64,000 nucleotides of DNA, taken from positions 124,001-188,000 of the forward strand of contig DFAM01000010.1 in assembly GCA_002365595.1 (NCBI GenBank). The letters run 5' to 3'. Made by a program: the position numbers and the translations under genes. Origin of the DNA: Acinetobacter sp. UBA3106 (GTDB taxonomy: Bacteria; Pseudomonadota; Gammaproteobacteria; Pseudomonadales; Moraxellaceae). Numbering within the stretch: position 1 is the stretch's first letter; each line of letters starts with the position of its first letter. The notes beneath the pieces were generated by a model. It ran no database searches and had not been told where the DNA came from. It saw only the letters and a list, made by a program, of their open reading frames with translations. Below are positions 25,047 through 33,393 of this stretch, in pieces.

Positions 25047-25128
25047 TGTTTTGTTGAAATATACCGTATGTTTATTGTCAGTCAGGCACTGGCAATAAAC
25101 ACAGAACAAGAAACAGGGAGTTGTTTAC

Positions 25129-26595
25129 ATGAATGCGCTCAATCAGGATCAGTTAAATCAGCAGTATATTGATGGCAAGTGGCAGCAGGGTTCATCATCC
25201 CGCACAGCTGAAAATTTCAATCCCTATAATCAGCAGCTGATTCATCAGTTCCAGCTGGCAAATACTGCAGATGTGGACGCAGCCTATGCCGCAGCGAAAA
25301 AGGTGCAGCCTCAATGGGAAAGAACCTTGCCTGCCGAGCGTATTGCACTGATTCAGCGTATGGAAGAGGTACTGAAAACACGTGGTGAAGAGATTATTGA
25401 CTGGCTGATTCAGGAATCAGGCAGTACACGTTTAAAAGCCAGCATTGAACTGGGTGCAGCACAAGGCATTATTGCAGAAGCGAAAACCTTTCCTCTGCGT
25501 ATACAGGGTGAAATTCTGCCGACCAGCGTTCCACATCAGCAGAGCCGTATTTACCGCAAAGCCTTAGGCGTGATCGGTGTGATCAGTCCATGGAATTTTC
25601 CATTTCATCTCAGCATGCGTTCAGTTATTACAGCCATTGCTTTGGGTAATACTGTGGTGCTTAAACCTGCAAGCGATACACCGGTAACAGGCGGCACTTT
25701 ACTGGCAAAAATTTTCGCAGAAGCCGGTTTTCCTGCAGGTGTAATCAATGTGGTGGTCGGTGCCGGCAGCGAGATAGGCGACTATTTTGTTGAACATGCT
25801 GTACCAAGCCTGATTTCATTTACCGGTTCAACAGAAATTGGCAAAAGAGTCGGTCAGCTTGCCGTCGGTGGCAAGTATATCAAGCGTATTGCGCTTGAAC
25901 TTGGCGGCAATGCACCGATGGTGGTTTTGGATGATGCCGATTTAGCCTTGGCTGTAGAGCTGACGGTGATGGGTCGCTTCATGCATCAGGGGCAAATCTG
26001 CATGAGCACCAACCGTGTAATTGTCGATGAAAAAGTCTATGACGATTTTCTATCCTTGCTTGAGCAGAAGGTGAAGACTTTAGTCATCGGTGATCCAAAC
26101 GATATGGCAACCCTGATTGGTCCGATTATCAATCAAAGCCAGGTTCAGAACATCCAGCGGATTATTAACGATGCCCAAGCTACGGGTACTAAAATGCTCA
26201 TTGGTGACGAAATTCAGGGCAACCTCATTCCACCGCATGTATTTATTGATGTCGATCCAAAATCTGCCTTGGCACGTGAAGAAAGCTTTGGGCCAGTTTT
26301 GCCGGTAATTAAAGCCCGCGATGAAGCACATGCCTTGGAACTGGCGAACGATACAGAATATGGTTTATCCAGCGCTGTGTGTACCCGCAATCATGAGCGC
26401 GGCGTGAATTTCGCTTTAGGCATTGAAGCCGGTATGACCCATATTAATGACATTACCGTAGATGATCAGTCACATGCGCCTTTTGGTGGCGAAAAGAACT
26501 CAGGACTAGGTCGTTTTAATGGCCGCTGGATTATTGAAGAATTTACCCGCACACATTGGGTGACGCTACAAACCAAAGCGAAAGATGCAGTTTAA
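25129..26595 (+). CDS. Aryl-type NAD(P)-dependent aldehyde dehydrogenase
   Basis: A 488-residue aldehyde dehydrogenase oxidising an aldehyde to its acid. Catalytic Glu257 (LELGGNAP) and Cys291 (QGQICMSTNR) are present, as are the SPWNFPFHLSMRSV nucleotide-site block and the C-terminal FGGEKNSGLGRF. The LSMRSVITAIALGNTVVLKP form is that of benzaldehyde/vanillin dehydrogenases rather than of betaine or succinate semialdehyde enzymes. It has its own promoter region with a copy of the CAACC-N8-GGTTG operator, so it belongs to the TetR regulon that follows. A 3-hydroxybenzaldehyde-type substrate would link to the gentisate pathway; that is inference. Confidence 0.85.
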   Translation: MNALNQDQLNQQYIDGKWQQGSSSRTAENFNPYNQQLIHQFQLANTADVDAAYAAAKKVQPQWERTLPAERIALIQRMEEVLKTRGEEIIDWLIQESGSTRLKASIELGAAQGIIAEAKTFPLRIQGEILPTSVPHQQSRIYRKALGVIGVISPWNFPFHLSMRSVITAIALGNTVVLKPASDTPVTGGTLLAKIFAEAGFPAGVINVVVGAGSEIGDYFVEHAVPSLISFTGSTEIGKRVGQLAVGGKYIKRIALELGGNAPMVVLDDADLALAVELTVMGRFMHQGQICMSTNRVIVDEKVYDDFLSLLEQKVKTLVIGDPNDMATLIGPIINQSQVQNIQRIINDAQATGTKMLIGDEIQGNLIPPHVFIDVDPKSALAREESFGPVLPVIKARDEAHALELANDTEYGLSSAVCTRNHERGVNFALGIEAGMTHINDITVDDQSHAPFGGEKNSGLGRFNGRWIIEEFTRTHWVTLQTKAKDAV

Positions 26596-26642
26596 AGTAA
26601 ATTCCTCATTCACATTTGTTCAATTTTAAACTTTGGTATGAG

Positions 26643-26666
26643 AGCTGTTAAAAACGTTTTACAGCT
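26643..26666. terminator. Hairpin after the aldehyde dehydrogenase
   Basis: AGCTGTTAAAA pairs with TTTTACAGCT; a probable weak terminator that separates the dehydrogenase from the next operator-bearing promoter. Confidence 0.5.
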
Positions 26667-26696
26667 TTCATCCTTTCACACATAATGATATTTAAA

Positions 26697-26714
26697 TAAC
26701 CAACTGGTTGGTTG
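26697..26714. promoter_or_regulatory. TetR operator copy 2 (CoA-transferase promoter)
   Basis: TAACCAACTGGTTGGTTG, nearly palindromic, ends 21 bases before the CoA-transferase start, where a bound repressor would block initiation. Confidence 0.75.
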
Positions 26715-26735
26715 AAATAAAACAATGGAGTGTTT

Positions 26736-27965
26736 ATGCAAAATAACAATCAGGGTTCTTTAAAAGGGCTACGTATTCTGGATTTAACCCATGCTTTGGC
26801 AGGACCATTCTGTTCCCAAATGCTGGCAGATCATGGTGCCGATGTAATTAAAGTCGAACCTTTAGAAGGCGATTTTTTCCGTAAAATGGGTCCGTTCCGT
26901 GCAGATGATCAGGACCGTTTTTTTGGCGGTTTATTTCAGTCTTGTAACCGCAACAAACGCTCAATTTCACTGAATTTAAAAACAGAATTAGGCCGTGAAG
27001 CACTGATCGAACTGGTTAAAAATGCAGATGGTTTGGTGGAAAACTACCGTGCCGGTGTGCTGAAAAAAATGGGACTAGGTTATGAGCAGTTGAAAGAAAT
27101 TAATCCGCGTTTGGTTTATACCTCTATTCGCGGTTTTGGTGACAGCGTTGGCGGTGAAAGTCCTTATAAAAATTGGCCAGCATTTGACATTGTCGCACAA
27201 GCCATGGGCGGCTGGATGGGCGTGACTGGTCAAGATGCAGATCATCCTGTGAAAGTTGGCGGGGGTGCCGGCGATACGGTGTCTGGCCTATTTGCTGCCT
27301 TTGGTACAGTTTCAGCATTATTACATGCGAAAAATACAGGGCTAGGTCAATATGTAGATGTGGCCATGACAGACAGTATCCTTGCGCTGTCAGAAATTGT
27401 AGTGAGCCAGTTTTCATATTTGGGTGTATCAGCCAAACCTGTAGGTAATGGCATTCCGGGACTTGCTCCATTTGGCACCATTAAAGTCAAAGATGGCGTC
27501 ATCGCGATTGCAGCGCCGCATGATCCACAGTTCCATTTGCTCTGTGATTTACTTGGCTGCCCAGAACTGAAAGATGAACCGAAATACTTAAATGAAGGTT
27601 CAGGCTGGGCGAATCATGTCGAGCTGAATGCTGCTATTGAACAGTACACTGTGCAGAAAACCAAACTGGAATTAAAAGAACTCTTTGGCGGACGTGTTCC
27701 ATTTAGTCCAATTTATACCGGTGAAGAAATTTTCAAGGATGAGCATTTCGCTGCACGCAATATGCTGCCGCATGTTGAGCATCCAGGCACGGCAACGCCA
27801 ACTGCAGTGCCTGGCATTCCAGTTAAAATGTCCTTGACTCCTGGCGAAGTCCGCATACGTGCGCCTAAGTTGGGTGAGCACACACGTGAAATTTTAAATG
27901 AACTGGGTTGGGATAATCAGCGTATTTCACAATTGCTTGAAAATGGTATTTTATATGCGGCTTAA
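26736..27965 (+). CDS. Family III CoA-transferase (CaiB/BaiF)
   Basis: A 409-residue class III CoA-transferase, which moves CoA between acyl-CoA and a free acid through an aspartyl anhydride. The catalytic Asp is Asp151 in NWPAFDIVAQAMGGWMG. The N-terminus (LRILDLTHALAGPFCSQMLA), DVIKVEPLEGD and FQSCNRNKRSISLNL are family blocks. ATG 26736 follows GGAG at 5 bases and is preferred to an in-frame GTG two codons earlier. No acyl-CoA ligase is encoded nearby, so this enzyme probably activates the pathway acid. The operator copy 2 lies directly upstream. Confidence 0.9.
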   Translation: MQNNNQGSLKGLRILDLTHALAGPFCSQMLADHGADVIKVEPLEGDFFRKMGPFRADDQDRFFGGLFQSCNRNKRSISLNLKTELGREALIELVKNADGLVENYRAGVLKKMGLGYEQLKEINPRLVYTSIRGFGDSVGGESPYKNWPAFDIVAQAMGGWMGVTGQDADHPVKVGGGAGDTVSGLFAAFGTVSALLHAKNTGLGQYVDVAMTDSILALSEIVVSQFSYLGVSAKPVGNGIPGLAPFGTIKVKDGVIAIAAPHDPQFHLLCDLLGCPELKDEPKYLNEGSGWANHVELNAAIEQYTVQKTKLELKELFGGRVPFSPIYTGEEIFKDEHFAARNMLPHVEHPGTATPTAVPGIPVKMSLTPGEVRIRAPKLGEHTREILNELGWDNQRISQLLENGILYAA

Positions 27966-27990
27966 GTCAGGCATATTTTAGTTATTTACC

Positions 27991-28018
27991 ACAATAATCT
28001 GTTTCGGCAGATTATTGT
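27991..28018 (+). terminator. Terminator of the CoA-transferase gene
   Basis: ACAATAATCTG and CAGATTATTGT form a perfect 11-bp stem around TTTCGG, followed by ATTTTC. Confidence 0.75.
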
Positions 28019-28091
28019 ATTTTCAATGGCGCCATTGTTACTTCGCTTATAAAATAAGCACTATTAAAAAATAGCCCAATTCTTTATAATA

Positions 28092-28109
28092 CCGCCAAAT
28101 AGTCGGTTG
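28092..28109. promoter_or_regulatory. TetR operator copy 3 (regulator promoter)
   Basis: CCGCCAAATAGTCGGTTG shares 14 of 18 positions with copy 1, including AATAGT and GGTTG. It lies 160 bases before the TetR gene, suggesting autoregulation. It is the weakest member of the set. Confidence 0.5.
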
Positions 28110-28268
28110 AACTTATAAAATAACTGATTGAATTGTTTATAGTTGATTTTTCATATTCTCACTGCACAATTTCAGGTCGACTTCTGCATGGTTGTTTTAG
28201 CTGTATAGTAGGCTTCACCTGATCCGAAGATATATGATTTCAAATATTTTATTTTTTAGGATTTCTAA

Positions 28269-28943
28269 ATGTCCGATATAGATACAAAAGAGCTTAAATT
28301 ATCGAAAGATATGAGTAGCCAGAGTTTACTGACTAAAACACGTCAGCCGAGAAGGCGCCGTCCAAGCACCGATGCGCGTCATGAGGATAAACGTCTACTC
28401 ATTCTGATGACGGCTGCCGAACTGTTTTCGACCTTGGGCTATGAAGCAACATCACTGGACTTGATCGCAGAGCATGTCGGCATTCACAAGGCAACGCTTT
28501 ATCATTATATTTCCAATAAAGAAAGCATTCTGTATGACTGCCTGCAACTGTCATTTAAAGATTTAGATGACATTTTGCTGGAGATGAAAGATAAAGAAGT
28601 TTGTGTCTTTGATCGGTTACGTAAATTTGCGCGACTACTTGCCGTTGCGCAGAACAACGTTTTTGGACGTTGTTTGGTCCTGGTGGGTGCGCGTCCATTG
28701 GACATTGGTTCAGGTGAACAGATTAAATCATTCCAGCGCCGTTTGGATCTGACGGTGCGTGAACTGATTCAAGAGGGCATTGCTGACGGTAAAATTAAAC
28801 CCTGTTCACCGGGGATGTTCTCTGCAATGCTATTTGGCGCTTTAAACTGGGTGCCACGCTGGTATAAAGAAGACCATGAACTGAATGTATCTGAAATTGC
28901 CGATATGTTTATGGACACTTTTATTGATGGTATCCGCGCATAA
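28269..28943 (+). CDS. TetR-family regulator of the CoA-dependent island
   Basis: A 224-residue TetR-type repressor. After a basic N-terminal extension (KTRQPRRRRPSTDARHEDKR) comes the helix-turn-helix with LFSTLGYEATSLDLIAEHVG and IHKATLYHYISNKESIL (about residues 52-88), then an all-helical ligand domain. Members with this domain are common next to acyl-CoA genes and often bind acyl-CoA thioesters. Five palindromes in the neighbouring promoters, one before its own gene, make it the evident local regulator. It is flanked by terminators, so it is transcribed alone. Confidence 0.88.
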   Translation: MSDIDTKELKLSKDMSSQSLLTKTRQPRRRRPSTDARHEDKRLLILMTAAELFSTLGYEATSLDLIAEHVGIHKATLYHYISNKESILYDCLQLSFKDLDDILLEMKDKEVCVFDRLRKFARLLAVAQNNVFGRCLVLVGARPLDIGSGEQIKSFQRRLDLTVRELIQEGIADGKIKPCSPGMFSAMLFGALNWVPRWYKEDHELNVSEIADMFMDTFIDGIRA

Positions 28944-28973
28944 TTTGGTTATCAAAGCTGTATATTTTTAATG

Positions 28974-28998
28974 AAGCCCAATTATTTGGGCTTTTTTA
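28974..28998 (+). terminator. Terminator of the TetR gene
   Basis: AAGCCCAA and TTGGGCTT pair around a short loop (TTAT) and run into TTTTTT. Confidence 0.85.
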
Positions 28999-29012
28999 TA
29001 TCTTTCATCCAT

Positions 29013-29327
29013 AAAAAAGAGGCGATAAACGCCACTGCTGTCCCGTAGTTAAATTACAGGTGTTAGATTTGTGAGTGTGGCAAGAATGCCACACATTTCC
29101 CATCACGACAGGACGTCGTGTATGGGGAATAAAGAATTTTACCTACTTTTGGCCTATCAAAAGTAGGGTCCAGCCTACACAAAACTTTTAAAGAAAAGAC
29201 AAGGCTGTATTAAAATTAAATATAAATAAATATCAATTGCTTATATATAAAACCTTATCATCTTGATTCAGTGCTGAAATAAAATTTAAATTATGGGCCA
29301 GTAGTGCGATAAACGCCTCTTTTTGAT
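29013..29327. mobile_element. MITE-like element with three internal hairpins
   Basis: The ends are inverted: AAAAAGAGGCG at the left (about 29014-29024) is mirrored at the right end, and the following ACT(G/A)CTG also matches. Between them lie three hairpins: GTGTGGCA/TGCCACAC (29075-29094), a TTCCCATCACGAC/GTCGTG-T-ATGGGGAA stem (29097-29129) and CCTACTTTTG/CAAAAGTAGG (29142-29167). No protein is encoded. The CCTACTTTTG hairpin type is, as I recall, frequent in Acinetobacter intergenic DNA, so this is probably a non-autonomous repeat. Boundaries are approximate. Confidence 0.55.
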
Positions 29328-29337
29328 GAGCTGTACT

Positions 29338-30495
29338 TTACATTGAACGTGCAATCACATCTTTTAAGGTTTCGTTAGAGCCGCCGTAAATTTTCGCGAC
29401 ACGGGCATCCATAAACAATTGCGCAATTGGATATTCGGTACAGTAGCCATAGCCCCCGAACAGCTGTAAGCAGCGATCGATAATCGAACATTGCTTGTCT
29501 GAACCCCACCATTTTGCCATCATGGCATCGTTTGGCTGTAGTTCTTTACCATCAACTAAATCTTTAATAATTGTGTCAATAAAGACACGTCCAACCCGTG
29601 CTTCGGTTAAGCATTCAGCCAGTTCAAATTTGGTATTCTGGAAATCCCACAGGGTTTTACCGAGCATTTTACGGTTTTTCGCATGTTCAACCGTCATTTC
29701 AATCGCGCGTTCAGCACAGGCAATACCGACAATACCAATCGATAAGCGTTCACGGGTAAATACATCCATTAACTGGAAGAAGCCTTTACCTTCTTCACCA
29801 CCAATCAGGTTTTCAGCTGGAATACGTGCATCATCAAGGAAAATTTCAGCCGTATTCAGTGCATTTTGACCGATCTTATCAATAATATTGTTTACTTTAA
29901 AACCTGGACATTTATCTTTTTCAACCAGGAATAATGAAATGCCTTTTGCGCCTGAACCTGAATCACCTGTACGCGCAGCTACCAATACATAATCGGCCTG
30001 ATCACCCAGAGTACAAAATGTTTTTGATCCATTCAGTACATACTCATCACCCTCGCGGCGCGCAGTAGTGCGCAGCGCTTTCACGTCTGTACCGGCATCT
30101 GGCTCAGTAATCGCAACAGCAATCATTTTTTTTCCGCTGGCAATGCCCGGCATCCATTTCAACAGTTGTTCATGTGTTGCGGTGCCCAGAAAAAATCCGG
30201 GACTGTTTAAAGAACCAGGAATAAAGCCAAATGTGGTATCGCAGATACGCGCCTGTTCTTCCATCATGATCACTTCATGCGCAAAGGAAGCACCAAGACC
30301 GCCGTATTCTTCTGGAACGCTCATGCAGAGTAGGCCTAACTCACCAGCTTTTTCCCATACATCACGGTCAATATAGTGCTGTTTGCGGAACTTTTCGGCT
30401 TTTGGTGCAACTTCCTGTTCAAAGAAGCGACGTGCTGTTACGCGTAATTGTTCAAGTTCTTCTGTCATCCATGGAGAGCGATATCCGTAAATCAT
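29338..30495 (-). CDS. Acyl-CoA dehydrogenase (long-chain/isovaleryl-like catalytic arrangement)
   Basis: A 385-residue FAD-dependent acyl-CoA dehydrogenase introducing an alpha-beta double bond into an acyl-CoA. Family motifs are AITEPDAGTD (about 128-137), NGSKTFCTLGDQADY, GGYGYCTEYPIAQLFMDARV and the C-terminal KIYGGSNETLKDVIARS. Where medium-chain enzymes carry the catalytic Glu (YEGT), Gly371 is found here; Glu249 in FTRERLSIG sits at the alternative helix-G position used by long-chain and isovaleryl-CoA enzymes. It faces the enolase-superfamily gene across a region with two operator copies. Confidence 0.9.
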   Translation of the reverse strand: MIYGYRSPWMTEELEQLRVTARRFFEQEVAPKAEKFRKQHYIDRDVWEKAGELGLLCMSVPEEYGGLGASFAHEVIMMEEQARICDTTFGFIPGSLNSPGFFLGTATHEQLLKWMPGIASGKKMIAVAITEPDAGTDVKALRTTARREGDEYVLNGSKTFCTLGDQADYVLVAARTGDSGSGAKGISLFLVEKDKCPGFKVNNIIDKIGQNALNTAEIFLDDARIPAENLIGGEEGKGFFQLMDVFTRERLSIGIVGIACAERAIEMTVEHAKNRKMLGKTLWDFQNTKFELAECLTEARVGRVFIDTIIKDLVDGKELQPNDAMMAKWWGSDKQCSIIDRCLQLFGGYGYCTEYPIAQLFMDARVAKIYGGSNETLKDVIARSM

Positions 30496-30612
30496 GTTCA
30501 GTCCTTTTTGTTTATCATCTAATAAATATTTTTGATCTTGGACAATTTAGGTTGGCCTAAATTTATGATCAGTTCCTATGAAGGCTAGTTTTAACAAATA
30601 AAATTTATTTGT

Positions 30613-30630
30613 CAACCGACAGGTTGGTTG
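30613..30630. promoter_or_regulatory. TetR operator copy 4
   Basis: CAACCGACAGGTTGGTTG in the divergent region between the acyl-CoA dehydrogenase and the enolase-superfamily gene. Confidence 0.75.
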
Positions 30631-30645
30631 ATTTATTTAATTTAT

Positions 30646-30663
30646 CAACCAACTTGTTGGTTG
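30646..30663. promoter_or_regulatory. TetR operator copy 5 (best palindrome)
   Basis: CAACCAACTTGTTGGTTG has perfect 8-bp arms around TT. It is the best-conserved of the five sites and lies 33 bases from copy 4. Confidence 0.8.
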
Positions 30664-30910
30664 ACATTTTTAAAATTCGTATTTACATTACTGAAAGACC
30701 GCTCGGGATGCTTATTTTTGCTGATGAATGAAAATAAAATTTCGAGCTGGCGTATAGCAGAGGCAACAATAAATAAGCTTTGCCAAAGCTAAAAATATAT
30801 AGGGAATCAAAAGATTTACAGTGATATCAGGACGCAGTTTTAGCTCATAGATTTGAGCCGGGCTTGATCACACAGCTAAAACAAGCAAGAACAACGGAAG
30901 GGACTGAAGT

Positions 30911-32104
30911 ATGCCAAAGATTGTAAAAGTAGAATGTTTTCCAGTATCTACACCACTGAAAAAGCCGGTTATTATGCCGAATACGCGTATCACCTCAATC
31001 GATAGCGTTGTGTTAAAAATCACATGTGATGATGGAACAGTGGGCATTTCAGATTCAGGTGATACTTCTTCTTGGTATCGCGGTGAATTGCAGGAATCAA
31101 TTATTGCCATGATCACACGCGTGATTGCGCCACGTATTTTGATTGGGGAAGACCCGCGCAATATTGAAAAAATTGTGGCAAAAATGGACTTGCTGGTTCG
31201 CGACAATAACCAAGCCAAAGCGACTGTTGACTTTGCATTACATGATTTAAAAGGCAAGTTATATGGCGTTCCAGTCTATGACTTGTTGGGTGGCCGTACT
31301 ACTCAAGGTTCACGCCAAGGCTGGGTACTTTCAGCAGGTAAGCCGGAAGATGTAGCAGCTGAAGCGCAAAAAGCCAAAGCGCTTGGTTTTGAACTGTTCA
31401 AAATGAAAATTGGTCACGGTACATTGCAAGATGATATTGATATGGTTCATGCCGTACGTGACACTGTTGGTCAAGATGCCGTGTTAACCATTGATGCCAA
31501 CGGCTTCTGGAGTTATGAAAAAGCACTGCATGTGATTCGCCGTATTGATTCAGCTGGTTTGGATTTAATTGAACAGCCATTAGCGCATTGGGATATTGAA
31601 GGTATGGCGCGTTTACGTGCACAAGTTAAAACCCCGATTTATGCCGATGAATCTGCGCAAGAACTGCATAACCTGAAAGAAATTATTGACCGCCGTGCAG
31701 CAGATGGCCTGTTTATCAAACTGCAAAAAGTGGGCGGCTTGGTGAAAGCGCAGCGCTGGCTGACGATGGCACGTTTAGCTGGTCTGCCAGTACATTGTGG
31801 TTGTATGATTGGTTCCGGTTTGGAACATAGTCCAGCTGCACATTTGTGGGTGGCAAATGAATGGGCATCACAAGGCTTGAATGAATCGATTGGTCCATTG
31901 CTGATTCACGGCACCATGGAAAGCAAAAACATTGCACCAGGTACCGATATTGCACTGAATATTCCGAAGTTTGAAAATGGCATGTGCTATCCAAATGAAG
32001 GTCCAGGTTTGGGCATTCAGTTAAACGAAGAGTTCCTAATCAGCCACAAAACTCAAGGCGTGCAGGGCCGTGCGGTAGAGGGAAATAATGAGGTGGCTGC
32101 TTAA
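30911..32104 (+). CDS. Enolase-superfamily enzyme, muconate-lactonizing/racemase subgroup
   Basis: A 397-residue mandelate-racemase/muconate-lactonizing enzyme fold. The catalytic set is complete for the MLE subgroup: KMKIG with Lys164 and Lys166, metal ligands Asp195 (TIDANGFW), Glu221 (IEQPLA) and Asp246 (YADES), and the opposing Lys270 (LFIKLQKVGG). Lysines on both faces allow racemisation, epimerisation, dehydration or cycloisomerisation; the substrate cannot be read off. It starts the operator-controlled plus-strand operon and shares one base with the next gene (TAATG). With two CoA-transferase-fold genes and an aromatic-acid importer around it, it may adjust the stereochemistry of an acid before or after CoA activation. 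Confidence 0.88.
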   Translation: MPKIVKVECFPVSTPLKKPVIMPNTRITSIDSVVLKITCDDGTVGISDSGDTSSWYRGELQESIIAMITRVIAPRILIGEDPRNIEKIVAKMDLLVRDNNQAKATVDFALHDLKGKLYGVPVYDLLGGRTTQGSRQGWVLSAGKPEDVAAEAQKAKALGFELFKMKIGHGTLQDDIDMVHAVRDTVGQDAVLTIDANGFWSYEKALHVIRRIDSAGLDLIEQPLAHWDIEGMARLRAQVKTPIYADESAQELHNLKEIIDRRAADGLFIKLQKVGGLVKAQRWLTMARLAGLPVHCGCMIGSGLEHSPAAHLWVANEWASQGLNESIGPLLIHGTMESKNIAPGTDIALNIPKFENGMCYPNEGPGLGIQLNEEFLISHKTQGVQGRAVEGNNEVAA

Positions 32105-33270
32105 TGCTGCGTTCAGGCCCATTATCTCACCTGACTGTCATAGAGTTTGCAGGTCTTGGACCTGCACCTTTTGCAGGAATGATGCTTGCTGATCAAGGCG
32201 CGCGGGTGATCCGAATTGATCGCCCGGTCAAGCCTTCACAAGGTGGGATGGCTGCATTAACAGCAAGAGATGCCGATGTACTGGCACGTGGCAGAGAATC
32301 GATTGCCTTAAATCTTAAAGCGCCTGAAGCAAAAGAAATTGCTTTAAGACTGATTGAAAAAGCGGATATTTTAATTGAAGGCTTTCGACCAGGTGTGATG
32401 GAATCCTTAGGTTTAGGCCCTGATATCTGTTTAGAACGTAATCCGGCGCTGGTGTATGGACGGGTTACGGGATGGGGACAAACCGGTCCCTTGGCACAGG
32501 CGGCTGGACACGATATTAACTATATTTCCCTGACCGGTGCTTTGCATTCAACTGCTCGTGTCAATGGTCAGCCGACGCCGACGCCCGGTCTGATTGGTGA
32601 CTTCGGTGGAGGCGGCATGCTGCTGTTTTCAGGCGTGCTGGCTGCAGCTTTACATGCCAAACAGACCGGTGAAGGGCAAGTGGTCGATGCTGCGATTACA
32701 GACGGTTCTGCATTGCTGACAGCGCTGATTCAGGGCTGGAGATCTGCAGGTTTATGGAATGACGAAGCCGGGACCAATAATGGTGATGGCGGCGCGCATT
32801 TCTATGACAGCTACCGCTGTGCAGATGGAAAATATATTTCGATTGGCCCAATGGAACCGCAGTTTTATGCGCTATTTCTGGAAAAATTGAATTTAACCGA
32901 AGATGCTGAATTCCAGATGCAATGGAATCAAAAAAAATGGCCAGAACTGAAACAACGTTTAACTGAAATCTTTTTGGCTAAAACACGGGATGAATGGTGT
33001 GAAATCTTTGAAGGAACGGATGCCTGTTTTTCTCCGGTATTGAGTTTGTCAGAGGCGCCGCATCATCCGCATAATATAGCTCGCGAAACCTACACAGTTG
33101 TGAATAATATTCTGCAGCCGAGTCCCGCGCCTAAATTCAGCAAGAGCAAAATTTTGCAATGCAATCCGGTTAGTCCTGCTGCAGTCAATACGCAGGATAT
33201 TTTAACTGAACTGGGTTACAGCAGCGAAGAGCGGGATCATTTATTAAAAACCGCTGCGCAGCAGGCCTAG
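32104..33270 (+). CDS. Alpha-methylacyl-CoA racemase homologue (CaiB/BaiF fold)
   Basis: A 388-residue family III enzyme closer to alpha-methylacyl-CoA racemases than to CoA-transferases: LTVIEFAGLGPAPFAGMMLA at the start, the racemase block AAGHDINYISLTG with His136, and Asp166 in IGDFGGGGMLL, the two residues corresponding to the acid/base pair of the mycobacterial enzyme. It would epimerise a 2-methyl- or 2-aryl-acyl-CoA so that the acyl-CoA dehydrogenase can act. It overlaps the enolase-superfamily gene by one base. Confidence 0.85.
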   Translation: MLRSGPLSHLTVIEFAGLGPAPFAGMMLADQGARVIRIDRPVKPSQGGMAALTARDADVLARGRESIALNLKAPEAKEIALRLIEKADILIEGFRPGVMESLGLGPDICLERNPALVYGRVTGWGQTGPLAQAAGHDINYISLTGALHSTARVNGQPTPTPGLIGDFGGGGMLLFSGVLAAALHAKQTGEGQVVDAAITDGSALLTALIQGWRSAGLWNDEAGTNNGDGGAHFYDSYRCADGKYISIGPMEPQFYALFLEKLNLTEDAEFQMQWNQKKWPELKQRLTEIFLAKTRDEWCEIFEGTDACFSPVLSLSEAPHHPHNIARETYTVVNNILQPSPAPKFSKSKILQCNPVSPAAVNTQDILTELGYSSEERDHLLKTAAQQA

Positions 33271-33393
33271 TAATGATTCACCTTTTGCAGTATAGGAAAT
33301 CCGTTTCCTTTACTGTGGCTTTAAATCGTGAGCACTGAAAATACAAGGATGTGATTTCAGTAACAAAAAATCTAAAATTAAGTGAGATTCAGG

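Larger units (their letters stand above)
30496..30910. other. Divergent promoter region of the island
   Basis: About 415 bases with no gene, serving the acyl-CoA dehydrogenase (minus) and the enolase-superfamily operon (plus). The two best operator copies lie here, 33 bases apart centre to centre, about three helical turns, so two repressor dimers would sit on the same face. Confidence 0.7.
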
